This document shows positions 14,810-23,305 of a stretch of 40,520 nucleotides of DNA, piece by piece. Every line of letters begins with the position of its first letter. Within the stretch, counting starts at the first letter, position 1. The DNA is from Chloroflexota bacterium (GTDB lineage Bacteria > Chloroflexota > Limnocylindria > Limnocylindrales > CSP1-4). The position numbers and the translations under genes are program-made. The notes beneath the pieces were generated by a model that did no database searches, was not told the DNA's origin, and was given only the letters and a program-made list of their open reading frames with translations. Location: the NCBI GenBank assembly GCA_003250155.1, contig QKHE01000120.1, positions 1-40,520 of the forward strand, given 5' to 3'.

Positions 14810-15955
14810 CTAGAGCCAGCCGCGGATCCGGAAGATCAGCCACAGGCCGACGCTCACGACGACCATCAGCCCGAGGGCGAACGGGTAGCCGAGCGCCCAC
14901 TGCAGCTCCGGCATGTCGAAGTTCATGCCGTAGATCGTCCCGATCAGCGTCGGCGCGAAGATGATCGCGGCCCATGACGAGATGCGCTTGACCTCCTCGT
15001 TCTGCCGGAGGCTCGTCTCGGTCAGCCGCTTGATCTCCTCGTTCTGGGCCTGGTTCACGAGCGTGGCGTTGGTGGACAGGATGTCCGACAAGGCCTGGCG
15101 GAACCCGGCGACCCGCTCGCTGACGGTCGTGGCGTGGTCGGCGACATCGCTCAGGTAGCGCCGCAGCTCCTCGTCGGTGCCGTACTTGTCGAAGCCCGCC
15201 TGCAGCGCCGTGAGGACGCTGAGCAGAGGCCGCGTCGCGCGCCCGAACTCGACGACCTCGCCCGACAGCTCGTAGATCCGGCGCGAGACCGTCGGATCGC
15301 CGCGGAAGACCTGGATCTCGATCTCCTCGATGTCCTTGTTCAGGCCCGCGACGACGGGCGCGTAGCCGTCGACGACGCGGTCGAAGATCGCGTACAGGAC
15401 CGCCTCCGGGCCCAGCGCGAGGAGCTCCGGCTCGCGCTCCATCCGCTCCCGGACGGCCGCCAGGTCGGGCGTCCGGCTGTGGCGCACGGTGAGGACGAAG
15501 TTCGGGCCCACGAAGACGTGAATCTCGCCGAACTCGACCTCCTCGGCCTCGTCGAGGTAGCTGGCCGCCCGGAGGACGACGAACAGCGTCTCGCCGTAGC
15601 GGTCGACCTTCGGCCGCTGGTGGGCGACGATCGCGTCCTCGACCGCGAGCTCGTGGAGGCCGAAGGCCTCCGCAACGGGTCGGAACTGGTCGTCGCTGGG
15701 CCGGAGCATGCCGATCCAGGCCATCGCGCCGGGTCGATCCCGGAGGGCCTCGAGGGTCGCGGCGACCGTCGAGGGCGCATCGACGCGCCGGCCCTCGACG
15801 TAGATCCCGGCGTCCACGACGCTCCGCTCGACCGGCGCGACGACGTCCTCCGGCCGCGATTCCATGTGCTCTTCGGGGGCGGGGCCTGTTTCGTCGTTCA
15901 AGCGGCGGCGTGGGCGTCGGGTCGGCAGCTGGAATCGTGGCCGGCGATCGGCCAT
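14810..15955 (-). CDS. corA: CorA family magnesium/cobalt transporter
   Basis: Pentameric divalent cation channel. A 381-residue product: a basic N-terminal extension (about 50 residues), the cytoplasmic alpha/beta funnel domain (about 50-200) with WIGMLRPSDDQF and LAVEDAIVAHQRPKVD, the long stalk helix (about 230-320, ending NEEVKRISSWAAIIFAPTLIGTIYG in sense), and two terminal membrane helices with the selectivity motif YGMNF (342-346). The ATG at 15955 is chosen because GGAGG lies 8 bases upstream; a GTG three codons earlier is possible. It faces mgtE tail to tail, with 43 bases between stops. Confidence 0.95.
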   Translation of the reverse strand: MADRRPRFQLPTRRPRRRLNDETGPAPEEHMESRPEDVVAPVERSVVDAGIYVEGRRVDAPSTVAATLEALRDRPGAMAWIGMLRPSDDQFRPVAEAFGLHELAVEDAIVAHQRPKVDRYGETLFVVLRAASYLDEAEEVEFGEIHVFVGPNFVLTVRHSRTPDLAAVRERMEREPELLALGPEAVLYAIFDRVVDGYAPVVAGLNKDIEEIEIQVFRGDPTVSRRIYELSGEVVEFGRATRPLLSVLTALQAGFDKYGTDEELRRYLSDVADHATTVSERVAGFRQALSDILSTNATLVNQAQNEEIKRLTETSLRQNEEVKRISSWAAIIFAPTLIGTIYGMNFDMPELQWALGYPFALGLMVVVSVGLWLIFRIRGWL

Positions 15956-15994
15956 GGACGACACCTCCGGGGCGCGCCTGGTTGGCGCCTAAGG

Positions 15995-16465
15995 CTACTC
16001 CGCGAGCTCGATCTCGAAGAACGCCCCGGCGGCGCGGATGTGGCGCCACGCCAGCCGGTAGATGACGTTGCCGGGGAAGACGTGCTGGGTCGTCGCGAGG
16101 ATGGCGCGGTCGCGCAGGTCGCCGTCAGGCAGCTCGTGGGCCCGGATCGAGATCGCCGTCGGCGGCCGGATGGCCAGCGTCGCCCGGCCGGCGGCTTGCA
16201 GGTTGCGCGTCCAGTCCACGTGGCCGTTCGGATGACCGAGGAACAGCCGGTCGCCGTCGCGGAGCAGGCCGAGCAACACGCTCCGAGACGTGCCGCTGCG
16301 GCGGCCCGGCACCCGCAGCTCGATGACATTGCCCAGGCCGAAACGTCGCCAGATCAGCCGGACCGCCGGGTCGGCAAGTCGGATCAGCGCGTACTGGATC
16401 GGGAAGTAGCGATACCACGCGGCCGAGTAGCGGGGGGCCGGAAGACTCCGGCCTCGGGGGCTCAT
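15995..16465 (-). CDS. DUF385 deazaflavin (F420)-dependent nitroreductase-family protein
   Basis: A 156-residue split-barrel protein like mycobacterial Ddn and other F420-binding proteins. The pattern (R)RSGTSRSVLLGLLRDGDRLFLGHPNG is the family's LRTxGRKSGxxRxxPL...VASxGG region, followed by WTRNLQAAGRATLAI, equivalent to WYHNLxAxPxV. The family uses F420 or, in some members, FMN or haem. Whether this organism makes F420 cannot be judged from the window. ATG at 16465 is preferred over a TTG fourteen codons upstream. Divergent from the serpin pair, 36 bases apart. Confidence 0.85.
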   Translation of the reverse strand: MSPRGRSLPAPRYSAAWYRYFPIQYALIRLADPAVRLIWRRFGLGNVIELRVPGRRSGTSRSVLLGLLRDGDRLFLGHPNGHVDWTRNLQAAGRATLAIRPPTAISIRAHELPDGDLRDRAILATTQHVFPGNVIYRLAWRHIRAAGAFFEIELAE

Positions 16466-16501
16466 GAGGCGAGCATATCTTCGGTTCCGCCAGGGGCCGC
16501 G

Positions 16502-17863
16502 ATGCAACCAGGCCGACTCCCGAAACGTCCAATGGGCGTGACACCAGCGCCGCGTTGGCCGCGCCTGGTCCGGGTCGCACTCGCACTCGGGCTCGTGGCC
16601 CCGCTCGTCGCGGGCTGCGCCGCCGGCCCGGGCGCGAGCCCCGCCCCGCCCACGGGACCGGCGGCGTCCCCGGACATCGCGATCGCGGCCGTCGCCAGGC
16701 TCCAGGTCGACCCGGCCGGGGCAGCGCTCGCTGCCGCCGCGATCAACGACTTCGGGCTCGAGCTGCTCCGGGCCGCCGACGATGGATCCGCGAACGCCGT
16801 GCTGTCACCGGCATCGGTCGTTATCGCCCTGGCCATGGCCCGACCCGGGGCTCGCGGCACCACCGCGACCCAGATGGACGACGTCCTCCGCGACGTCGCG
16901 TCGGACGACCATGCCGGCTGGCTGAACGCCCTCGACGCGGCGCTGGCGACGCGATCCGGGACGTTCAAGGACCGCAGCGAAGCCGACCATGAGGTCATCC
17001 TGCGGATCGCGAACGCACCGTTCGCGCAGCGCGGCTACCCGTGGGAAGCGGCCTACCTCGCCGCGCTGGCGGAGCGGTTCGGGGTTGGCGTCCGGCTCGT
17101 CGACTACGTGGCTGCGACCGAGGCTGCCCGGCGGCTGATCAATGGCTGGGTAAACGAGCGGACCGAGGATCGAATCCCCGAGCTGCTCGAGCCTGGCGTC
17201 CTGAGCACCGACACCCGCCTCGTGCTCGTCAACGCGATCTACCTGAAGGCCGCCTGGCTGGCGCCGTTCAGGGAGGATGCGACGGCGCCGGCGCCGTTCG
17301 TGATGGCCGATGGGACCACCGTCGACGTCCCGACGATGCACCTGTCCGCCGACGTCGCCTACGGCGAGGGACCGGGCTGGCGCGCGGTCGAGCTGCCGTA
17401 CGTCGGCGCCGGGCTGGCGATGACGGTGATCGTGCCTGACGACCTGGTGGAGTTCGAAGCCGCCCTGGACGGCGAGGCGTTCGCGGCGCTGGTCGACGGA
17501 CTCGAGGAGCACCAGGTCGGGCTCGCACTGCCGGAGTTCGGTCTCGAGACAAAGGTCGATCTGGCGACGGTCCTCGGGGCGATGGGCATGCCCGACGCCT
17601 TCGACGTGCGGCTCGCGGACTTCAGCGGCATGACGGCCGCCGATCGGCTCTTCATCAAGGCGGTCATTCACCAGGCCAACATCGACGTGGACGAGGCCGG
17701 CAGCGAGGCGGCAGCGGCGACGGCCGTCGTCATCGACCGTGTCAGCGCCGGGATCGAATTCCGCGTCGATCGGCCGTTCCTGTTCGCGCTGCGCGACGTT
17801 CCCACGGGCGCGATCCTGTTCCTCGGTCGGGTCGTCGAGCCGGAGGTCCGTGATCAGCCATGA
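16502..17863 (+). CDS. Lipoprotein serpin 1 (predicted P1 Val)
   Basis: Serine protease inhibitor of the serpin superfamily, exported and lipid-anchored. The signal peptide ends in lipobox LVAGC (Cys39). The serpin body (about 65-450) shows FGLELLR, NAVLSPASVVIALAM, ARGTTATQM, LVLVNAIYLKAAW, the breach and gate segments, and the C-terminal RPFLFALRDVPTGAILFLGRV. The hinge is EAGSEAAAAT (from Glu398), with small residues at P12-P9, as in inhibitory serpins. Counting 17 residues from Glu398 gives P1 Val414 and P1-prime Ser415, and the distance to RPF equals that of alpha-1-antitrypsin, so the assignment is consistent. P1 Val suggests an elastase-like target. ATG at 16502 or 16532. The stop overlaps serpin 2 (ATGA). 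Confidence 0.92.
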   Translation: MQPGRLPKRPMGVTPAPRWPRLVRVALALGLVAPLVAGCAAGPGASPAPPTGPAASPDIAIAAVARLQVDPAGAALAAAAINDFGLELLRAADDGSANAVLSPASVVIALAMARPGARGTTATQMDDVLRDVASDDHAGWLNALDAALATRSGTFKDRSEADHEVILRIANAPFAQRGYPWEAAYLAALAERFGVGVRLVDYVAATEAARRLINGWVNERTEDRIPELLEPGVLSTDTRLVLVNAIYLKAAWLAPFREDATAPAPFVMADGTTVDVPTMHLSADVAYGEGPGWRAVELPYVGAGLAMTVIVPDDLVEFEAALDGEAFAALVDGLEEHQVGLALPEFGLETKVDLATVLGAMGMPDAFDVRLADFSGMTAADRLFIKAVIHQANIDVDEAGSEAAAATAVVIDRVSAGIEFRVDRPFLFALRDVPTGAILFLGRVVEPEVRDQP

Positions 17864-19203
17864 ACGCTCTCCGAATCCCCGTCGCACTCACGCTCGTCGT
17901 GGCCCTCGCGGCTGGCTGCGCGTCCGGGCCGTCGGGGACGCCCAGGGCTACGTCCCCGTCGGATGGGCCACGGCCAGCCAAGACCACGCCTCCGCCGACC
18001 GCTCCGGGTCTCGCGATCTCGGCGATTTCGCGGGCTCCAGCCGATCCGGCGGACGCGGCACTCGCCGGAGGTGCGATCAACGACTTCGGTCTCGAGCTGC
18101 TCCGGGAGGCGACGGCCGGGGACGAGAACGCCGTACTGTCGCCGACGTCGATCGCCCTGGCCCTGGCGATGGCCCGGCTGGGCGCGCGCGGTGAGACCGC
18201 CACCGAGATGGACGAGGTCCTCCGTGAGGTCGTCTCAGAAGAGCACGCCGGGTGGCTGAACGCCCTCGATGCGGCCCTCGCGGTCCGGTCGGGCACGTTC
18301 CAGGACCGCGGCGGCAAAGACGTCGACGTCGTGCTCCGGATCGCGAACTCGGCGTTCGCCGAGCAGGACTTCCCATGGGAGGACGCGTACCTCGACGCCC
18401 TGGCGTCGAGCTTCGGCGTTGGTGTGCGGCTCGTCGACTACCAGACGGACTTCGAACGCGCCAGGCTGCTGATCAACGCCTGGGTTGACGAGCAGACCGA
18501 ACGTCGGATCCCCGAGCTCCTGGCCCAAGGGACGGTCGACAACCTCACCCGGCTCGTCTTGGTCAACGCGATCTACCTGAAGGCGGCCTGGCTCACGCCG
18601 TTCGAGAAGGGACACACCGCCAGCCAACCCTTCTGGCGACTCGACGGCTCGAGCATCGACGTTCCGACGATGCGGCTGACGGCCGGCTTCGGCTACGCCG
18701 ACGGAGACGGCTGGCGGGCCGTCGAGCTGCCGTACGTCGGCGGCTCGCTGGCCATGACCGTCATCGTGCCGGACGACCTCGCGGCCTTCGAGGCGAGCGT
18801 CGATCAGGCGGCCTTCGCCGAGATCGTGGCCGCGCTCGAGAGCCAGCGCGTCGAGCTGTCATTGCCCAAGTTCGGGATCGAGTCGAAGCCGCCGATGAAA
18901 GAGGTGCTCCGCGAGATGGGCATGGACCGCGCCTTCGACCCGGACCGGGCCGACTTCAGCGGCATCACGCCGGTCGAGGACCTCCACATCAGTGACGTCA
19001 TCCATCAGGCCAACATCGACGTCGACGAGGAGGGGACCGAGGCAGTTGCCGCGACCGGCGTGATCATGGGCATCACCTCCTTGCCGCCTCCGCCAATCCC
19101 GATGCGGGTCGATCGGCCGTTCCTGTTCGCGGTGCGCGACGTGCCGACCGGCGCGATCCTGTTCCTGGGGCGTGTCACCGAGCCGGCTATCCGAGCCGGC
19201 TAG
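17860..19203 (+). CDS. Lipoprotein serpin 2 (predicted P1 Thr, longer reactive loop)
   Basis: Tandem paralogue of the previous gene, 447 residues. The lipobox LAAGC (Cys20) marks a lipoprotein, followed by a Pro/Thr-rich linker and a complete serpin fold with NAVLSPTSIALALAM, LVLVNAIYLKAAWL, and RPFLFAVRDVPTGAILFLGRV. The hinge EEGTEAVAAT starts at Glu390 and is canonical except for Val at P11. The count gives P1 Thr406 and P1-prime Ser407. The loop between there and RPF is three residues longer than in serpin 1 and is rich in proline (LPPPP). The two reactive loops share almost nothing after P8 while flanking strands are near-identical, so the pair probably inhibits different proteases. Translationally coupled to serpin 1; strong terminator follows. 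Confidence 0.93.
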   Translation: MNALRIPVALTLVVALAAGCASGPSGTPRATSPSDGPRPAKTTPPPTAPGLAISAISRAPADPADAALAGGAINDFGLELLREATAGDENAVLSPTSIALALAMARLGARGETATEMDEVLREVVSEEHAGWLNALDAALAVRSGTFQDRGGKDVDVVLRIANSAFAEQDFPWEDAYLDALASSFGVGVRLVDYQTDFERARLLINAWVDEQTERRIPELLAQGTVDNLTRLVLVNAIYLKAAWLTPFEKGHTASQPFWRLDGSSIDVPTMRLTAGFGYADGDGWRAVELPYVGGSLAMTVIVPDDLAAFEASVDQAAFAEIVAALESQRVELSLPKFGIESKPPMKEVLREMGMDRAFDPDRADFSGITPVEDLHISDVIHQANIDVDEEGTEAVAATGVIMGITSLPPPPIPMRVDRPFLFAVRDVPTGAILFLGRVTEPAIRAG

Positions 19204-19219
19204 TCCCGAACAGAAAAGA

Positions 19220-19250
19220 CGGAGCGGCTCCCGAAGGAGCCGCTCCGTTT
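19220..19250 (+). terminator. Intrinsic terminator of the serpin operon
   Basis: A perfect 12-bp stem (CGGAGCGGCTCC with GGAGCCGCTCCG) and a CGAA tetraloop, followed by TTT, 16 bases past the serpin 2 stop. AAAA precedes the stem, so it could work less strongly in the other direction too. Confidence 0.9.
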
Positions 19251-19538
19251 GCTGTCCCGGTGAAGGTATCCGCCGAGGCGGATGCTTCTGCCACGCGTCA
19301 AGGGCATCTATCACGTCGGCTGCACCGACTACCCTGACCCAACCTACCCATGACCTTGCCGCTGGGGCAGCGGACCCTGCGTCGCCGCAGTGCACCGCGT
19401 AGTCTATGTGACCCCGATCGCGAATCCAAGGGTTTTCGTCGCTAACTTGGTAAAAATCCCTTAACGCTTCGTGTACGGCGCCGCGTGAGGGCCGATCAGC
19501 GGCCGCGGTCCAGGGGCGGCATTTCTCGCCGGAGCGGC
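19251..19538. other. Gene-free spacer between converging operons, locally AT-rich
   Basis: No ORF with coding character. Bases about 19420-19470 are unusually AT-rich for this genome. They contain two overlapping, mutually exclusive inverted repeats: CCAAG (19426-19430) with CTTGG (19446-19450), and AAGGGTTTT (19428-19436) with AAAAATCCCTT (19452-19462). Both flanking operons end here, so this is not a leader for either. Function unknown. Confidence 0.4.
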
Positions 19539-20036
19539 CTACGCCTCCTCGTCCTGGATCGTGACCGTGGTCATCGCCACCGGGCTGTCGGGCAGGTCGC
19601 GCGAGTTCCGCGGCGCGTTGACGATCTGGTCGACGACGTCCATCCCCTTGGTGACCTGGCCGAAGATCGTGTAGCTCTTGGGCAGGCGGCCCGACAGGTC
19701 GGCCTGGCAGATGAAGAACTGGCTGCCGTTCGTGTTCGGGCCGGCGTTGGCCATGGCGACCGCACCGCGGACGTAGTCGGCGCGGACCGGCTCGTCCTCG
19801 AACTTGTAGCCGGGGCCGCCGGTCCCGACGCGCCCGGCGTCGAGGCTCGCCTTCTTGCCGTACTGCCCGTCACCGGCCTGGGCGACGAAGCCCGGGATGA
19901 CGCGGTGGAAGATCACGTCGTCGTAGAAGCCCTTGCGGGCGAGATCGACGAAGTTCTGGCTGGCCTTCGGGGCCTCCCGGGTGAACAGGTCGATCTCGAT
20001 GCTGCCGAGGTCGGTCTCGATCGTGGCACGGGTCAT
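19539..20036 (-). CDS. Cytosolic cyclophilin-type peptidyl-prolyl cis-trans isomerase
   Basis: Protein-folding catalyst of 165 residues without a signal peptide. Cyclophilin signature: NFVDLARKGFYDDVIFHRVIPGF with the catalytic-region FHR (the Arg equivalent to human Arg55), then AQAGDG, AMANAGPNTNGSQFFI (substrate pocket Phe and Gln) and YTIFGQVTKGMDVVD. Start ATG at 20036 is preceded by AAGGAGG at about 5 bases. It is the last gene of a minus-strand run; the membrane-anchored paralogue lies 26 bases upstream. Confidence 0.93.
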   Translation of the reverse strand: MTRATIETDLGSIEIDLFTREAPKASQNFVDLARKGFYDDVIFHRVIPGFVAQAGDGQYGKKASLDAGRVGTGGPGYKFEDEPVRADYVRGAVAMANAGPNTNGSQFFICQADLSGRLPKSYTIFGQVTKGMDVVDQIVNAPRNSRDLPDSPVAMTTVTIQDEEA

Positions 20037-20062
20037 GGCTGCCTCCTTCGTGGCGGGCGTGG

Positions 20063-20884
20063 TCAGGGGGTCGAGACGGTGACGCGGGTCATGGTGACGG
20101 GGTCCGGCGGGAGCTGGACGCCGCCCGAGGCCTCGTAGATCGCATCGACCACGTCCATGCCGGACGTGACCTCGCCGAAGATCGCATACGTGTTTGCCGA
20201 TGTGAGCGGCGCGGCCGCGCCGTCGTCGAGGACGATGAAGAACTGCGAGCCCTGGCTGTTCGGCGCCTGCGTGCGCGCCATCGCGACGGTGCCGCGGTGG
20301 TAGCTCGCGGTGACCGGCTCGTCCCGGATCGTGTAGCCCGGGCCGCCGCTCCCGCTGCCCGTCGGATCGCCGCCCTGGATGACGAACGGCGTTCCGTCCG
20401 GCATCGTCGCCGTGCGGTGAAAGACGACGCCGTCGTAGTAGCCGCACTCGGCGAGGGCGACGAAGTTGCCGGCCGCGATCGGCGACAGCGAGCCGTCGAC
20501 CTTGATGACGATCTCGCCGAGGTCGGTCTCGATGGTGACCGTCCGCGTCTCGCCGGCCGCCAGGGCCGGCGGCTCGCTGGTCGGGCAGCCGCTCGCATCC
20601 GTCCCTGGGGTCGCGCTGGCAGATGCCGCGGGGTCGAAGGTCGGCAACGCCGGCGAACCGATGAGGAAGGAGGTCGCAGCGACATAGCCGAGCCCCGCGA
20701 TCACGATGCCGCCGACGAGGATGGCGCCGATCGCCGCTGGCGACAGGCCACGCCGGGGCGGCGTCGCGCCGCGCCGGGCCGAGACCTTCGGTCGAACCCC
20801 CTGCGGCACGGGCCGTGTCTGGCCGACCTCGGGCTGGCTGCGCGGCTGGCGGTTGCGGGGCGAGCCTCGGCGGCGTTTGCTCAT
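20063..20884 (-). CDS. Membrane-anchored cyclophilin-type peptidyl-prolyl isomerase
   Basis: A 273-residue paralogue of the next gene with an added anchor. A strongly basic cytoplasmic N-terminus (1-47) is followed by one membrane helix (AIGAILVGGIVIAGLGYVAA, about 49-72), a Ser/Ala/Pro linker and an extracytoplasmic cyclophilin domain (about 110-270) with FVALAECGYYDGVVFHR, IQGGDPTGSGSGGPGY, MARTQAPNSQGSQFFI and YAIFGEVTSGMDVVD. The active-site Arg in FHR and the Phe/Gln pocket are present, so activity is expected outside the membrane. ATG at 20884 overlaps the hisA-like stop by four bases (ATGA). Confidence 0.92.
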   Translation of the reverse strand: MSKRRRGSPRNRQPRSQPEVGQTRPVPQGVRPKVSARRGATPPRRGLSPAAIGAILVGGIVIAGLGYVAATSFLIGSPALPTFDPAASASATPGTDASGCPTSEPPALAAGETRTVTIETDLGEIVIKVDGSLSPIAAGNFVALAECGYYDGVVFHRTATMPDGTPFVIQGGDPTGSGSGGPGYTIRDEPVTASYHRGTVAMARTQAPNSQGSQFFIVLDDGAAAPLTSANTYAIFGEVTSGMDVVDAIYEASGGVQLPPDPVTMTRVTVSTP

Positions 20885-21582
20885 GCGGCGGCCTCTCGGG
20901 CGGTCTGGTAGTCGATCGCCCCGGACAGGAGCGCCTCGCCGAGGATGATGCCCGCCGCGCCGGCATCGCGCACGCGGCGGATGCCAGCCGCATCGGACGT
21001 CCCGCCCGCGACCAGCAGGTCGGCGTCGACCGTGCGCGCGAGCGAGGCGACGGTCCCGATCCCCTGCTCCCCGCCGGCGTGGCTCAGCACGAAGCGCCGC
21101 ACGCCGCGGCCGGCGAGCTCGCCGACGAGGTCGGGCAGCGTCGGCGGCGCCGGGCGGCGCCACGGAAACGCCGCGAGCCGGTCCGGCCGGGCATCGAGGC
21201 CGACGGCCAGCCAGTCGCCGGCGACGGCGAGGCAGGCGTCGAGCCGCGGCGGATCGTCGGCCACCGCGAGGCTGCACACGACCCGCGTCGCCCCGGCGGC
21301 GAAGGCGAGCCGGATCGCGTCTGGATCATCGACGCCGCCGGCCAGCTGCAGCGGCGTCGCGACGCGGGCCGCGATCGCGCCGAGCACCTCGAGATTGGTC
21401 GGCCGCCCGTCCCGGGCGCCGTCGAAGTCGACGAGGTGGATCACCGGCGCACCGAGGCGGACGAAGTGCTCGGCGATCTGGTCGGGTCGATCGGTGGGCG
21501 CGCCGATGCCGCTCGAGACGCCCGGCCAGAAGACGACTCGTGAGCGACCGCCGGCGACGTCGATCGCCGGGATGACCTGCAC
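20881..21582 (-). CDS. hisA: HisA-like phosphoribosyl isomerase
   Basis: TIM-barrel enzyme expected to isomerise ProFAR to PRFAR in histidine synthesis. Seen in 233 residues: IPAIDVAGG with the catalytic base Asp8; LVDFDGARDGRPTNL (51-64), very like HisA; a first phosphate site near LAGGVDD (80-86); VGLDAR with the acid Asp130; and a second phosphate site LVAGGTSD. Differences from standard HisA: the N-terminal phosphate loop has Val-Asp-Asp instead of Ile-Arg, and the catalytic Thr region reads LSHAGGEQG. It is not next to other his genes. GTG start at 21582, 6 bases after the DUF885 stop. HisA is the best call; a related TIM-barrel isomerase is the alternative. Confidence 0.78.
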   Translation of the reverse strand: MQVIPAIDVAGGRSRVVFWPGVSSGIGAPTDRPDQIAEHFVRLGAPVIHLVDFDGARDGRPTNLEVLGAIAARVATPLQLAGGVDDPDAIRLAFAAGATRVVCSLAVADDPPRLDACLAVAGDWLAVGLDARPDRLAAFPWRRPAPPTLPDLVGELAGRGVRRFVLSHAGGEQGIGTVASLARTVDADLLVAGGTSDAAGIRRVRDAGAAGIILGEALLSGAIDYQTAREAAA

Positions 21583-21588
21583 CGTGGC

Positions 21589-23304
21589 TCAGGCAGGCGG
21601 CGCGGGCCGCCCTTCGCCGCGAAGGGCGCGCCGCTGGAAGCTGATCGGCAGCGAGCCGTTCCACAGCAGCGTGTCGTGGAAGGCACGCAGCGAGAAGCCG
21701 TCGCCGAGCCGGCGTCGCTCCTCGTCCCTGAGTCCCAGGAGCAGCACCTTGCCGAGCAGGTACGACAGGTTGTAGGTCGGCGTGTACGTGTAGCGGCGGA
21801 CCTCGGCGAACGCATTCGGCTCCTCGAAGCCGGTCTGCTCGACGAGGAAGGCCGTGGCCTCGTCCATCGACAGCTCGCCGCGGTGCATCCGGATGTCGAG
21901 CACGATGCGTGCCGCGCGCCAGATCGCGTCGGTGGCCAGGGCGATCCGGAACGCCGGTCCGTCGTCGAAGCCCTCCTCGCGCATCATCTGCTCGCTGTAC
22001 ATGCCCCAGCCCTCCTCGAACTCGGGCGCGTTGACCTGGGCCCGGGTCAGCGATGGGTGGCGGGTGGCGATCGCGAGCTGGAGGTGGTGGCCGGGGTAGG
22101 CCTCGTGGATGCTGGTGTTGCTGATCGAGGCGTAGTAGTGCTCGCGCAGCGCGCCGGGATGGTTCTCGACCGCCGGCGTGACGACGTAGACCCCGACCGG
22201 CGCCGGATCCCAGCGCGCCGGCTGGAAGTAGGCCGCGAACGGCAGGACGCCGCGCAGGTACGTCGGCGTGGCGATGACCTCGACCCGTTCGTCGTCGGGG
22301 ACGCCGACGAGGTCGTGCTCGATGAGATGGGCGCGGGCCCGACGCATCGCCGTACGGTAGGCCTCGAGGGCGCCCTCGAACGTCGGCGGGTGGTCTTCCT
22401 TGACGCGATCGAGGACCGCCGGCAGCGGAGCCCCGGGCTCCAGCTCCGCGGCCGCCGCACGCCTGGCGGCGTGGTTTCGCTCGAGCTGCTCCCAGCCGAT
22501 CTCGAGGATGGCGTCGGCGTCGAGCCCGTCGAAGGCCCGCAGCCGGAGCAGCTCGGCGTAGCGCTCGGGCCCGAGGGCCCAGTCGTCGGCCTCGTCGTCG
22601 AGGTGCGTGGAGACCCAGTCGACGTGCTCGAAGATCGCGGGTTTCGCGGCGTCGACCGCGCGGCGCAGCCGGCGCAGCTCCGCGTCGCCGACCACGATCC
22701 CGGGCGGCGGCGCCTCCCCGGCGGCCACGATCTCGTCGAGGAACGCCGGCAGGTTCATCGCGGCGTTGATCTCGATCTGGAGCCACGATCGAACCTGCGG
22801 CTGCGCGGCGCGGCTGCGGTGCGCCGTCAGGTATGCCGGCGCCGCCTCCAGCCGGCCCGCGATCGAGGCGAGCCGGTCGGACAGCGGCGCGAAGTCGCGG
22901 GTGAACAGCGGGAACAGCGCGTCGCCGAGGTCGGAGACGCCGGTCGAGCGGCGCTCCCAGGTTCGAATGACATCCGAGCGGTACAGCGACAGCGCGACGT
23001 GGTGGAGCTCGAGGTCACGCTCGAATCTCGCCGCCGCGGAGAGCTCCGCCGGATCGATCGCCTCGACGGCGGTGAGATGCCGCCGGTCGCGCTCGATGTC
23101 GGCCAGCGCCCGATCTCGCGACGGATCGTCGAGCCGGTCGTCCCAGGCGTGGATGCCGAGATAGGTGGCCTGCGGCGGATCGTCCGCCACGACAGCGCGG
23201 AAGCGCGCCTCGACGAGGTCGTACAGCGCCTCGTCGCGTGGCCCGGCGTCGGGTGCAGGATCGGGCCGGGACAGCTCGACGCCGGCGAATTGGCGGTCGG
23301 TCAC
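21589..23304 (-). CDS. DUF885 family protein, predicted zinc metallopeptidase
   Basis: A 571-residue all-helical protein with the family hallmarks: HEAYPGHHLQ at about 400-409, an HExxxHH-type metal motif, and EGWGMYSEQMM about 30 residues later, which supplies the third metal ligand Glu in this fold. The C-terminal TYNLSYLLGK and the LR(R)F motifs are also typical. DUF885 members are soluble; some bear signal peptides, but none is seen here. Function is little known; distant similarity to M32/M3-like carboxypeptidases is the basis for the peptidase call. Start: GTG at 23304 lies one base after the ltaE stop; an ATG at 23352 would overlap ltaE by 47 bases. Confidence 0.88.
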   Translation of the reverse strand: MTDRQFAGVELSRPDPAPDAGPRDEALYDLVEARFRAVVADDPPQATYLGIHAWDDRLDDPSRDRALADIERDRRHLTAVEAIDPAELSAAARFERDLELHHVALSLYRSDVIRTWERRSTGVSDLGDALFPLFTRDFAPLSDRLASIAGRLEAAPAYLTAHRSRAAQPQVRSWLQIEINAAMNLPAFLDEIVAAGEAPPPGIVVGDAELRRLRRAVDAAKPAIFEHVDWVSTHLDDEADDWALGPERYAELLRLRAFDGLDADAILEIGWEQLERNHAARRAAAAELEPGAPLPAVLDRVKEDHPPTFEGALEAYRTAMRRARAHLIEHDLVGVPDDERVEVIATPTYLRGVLPFAAYFQPARWDPAPVGVYVVTPAVENHPGALREHYYASISNTSIHEAYPGHHLQLAIATRHPSLTRAQVNAPEFEEGWGMYSEQMMREEGFDDGPAFRIALATDAIWRAARIVLDIRMHRGELSMDEATAFLVEQTGFEEPNAFAEVRRYTYTPTYNLSYLLGKVLLLGLRDEERRRLGDGFSLRAFHDTLLWNGSLPISFQRRALRGEGRPAPPA

Positions 23305-23305
23305 C

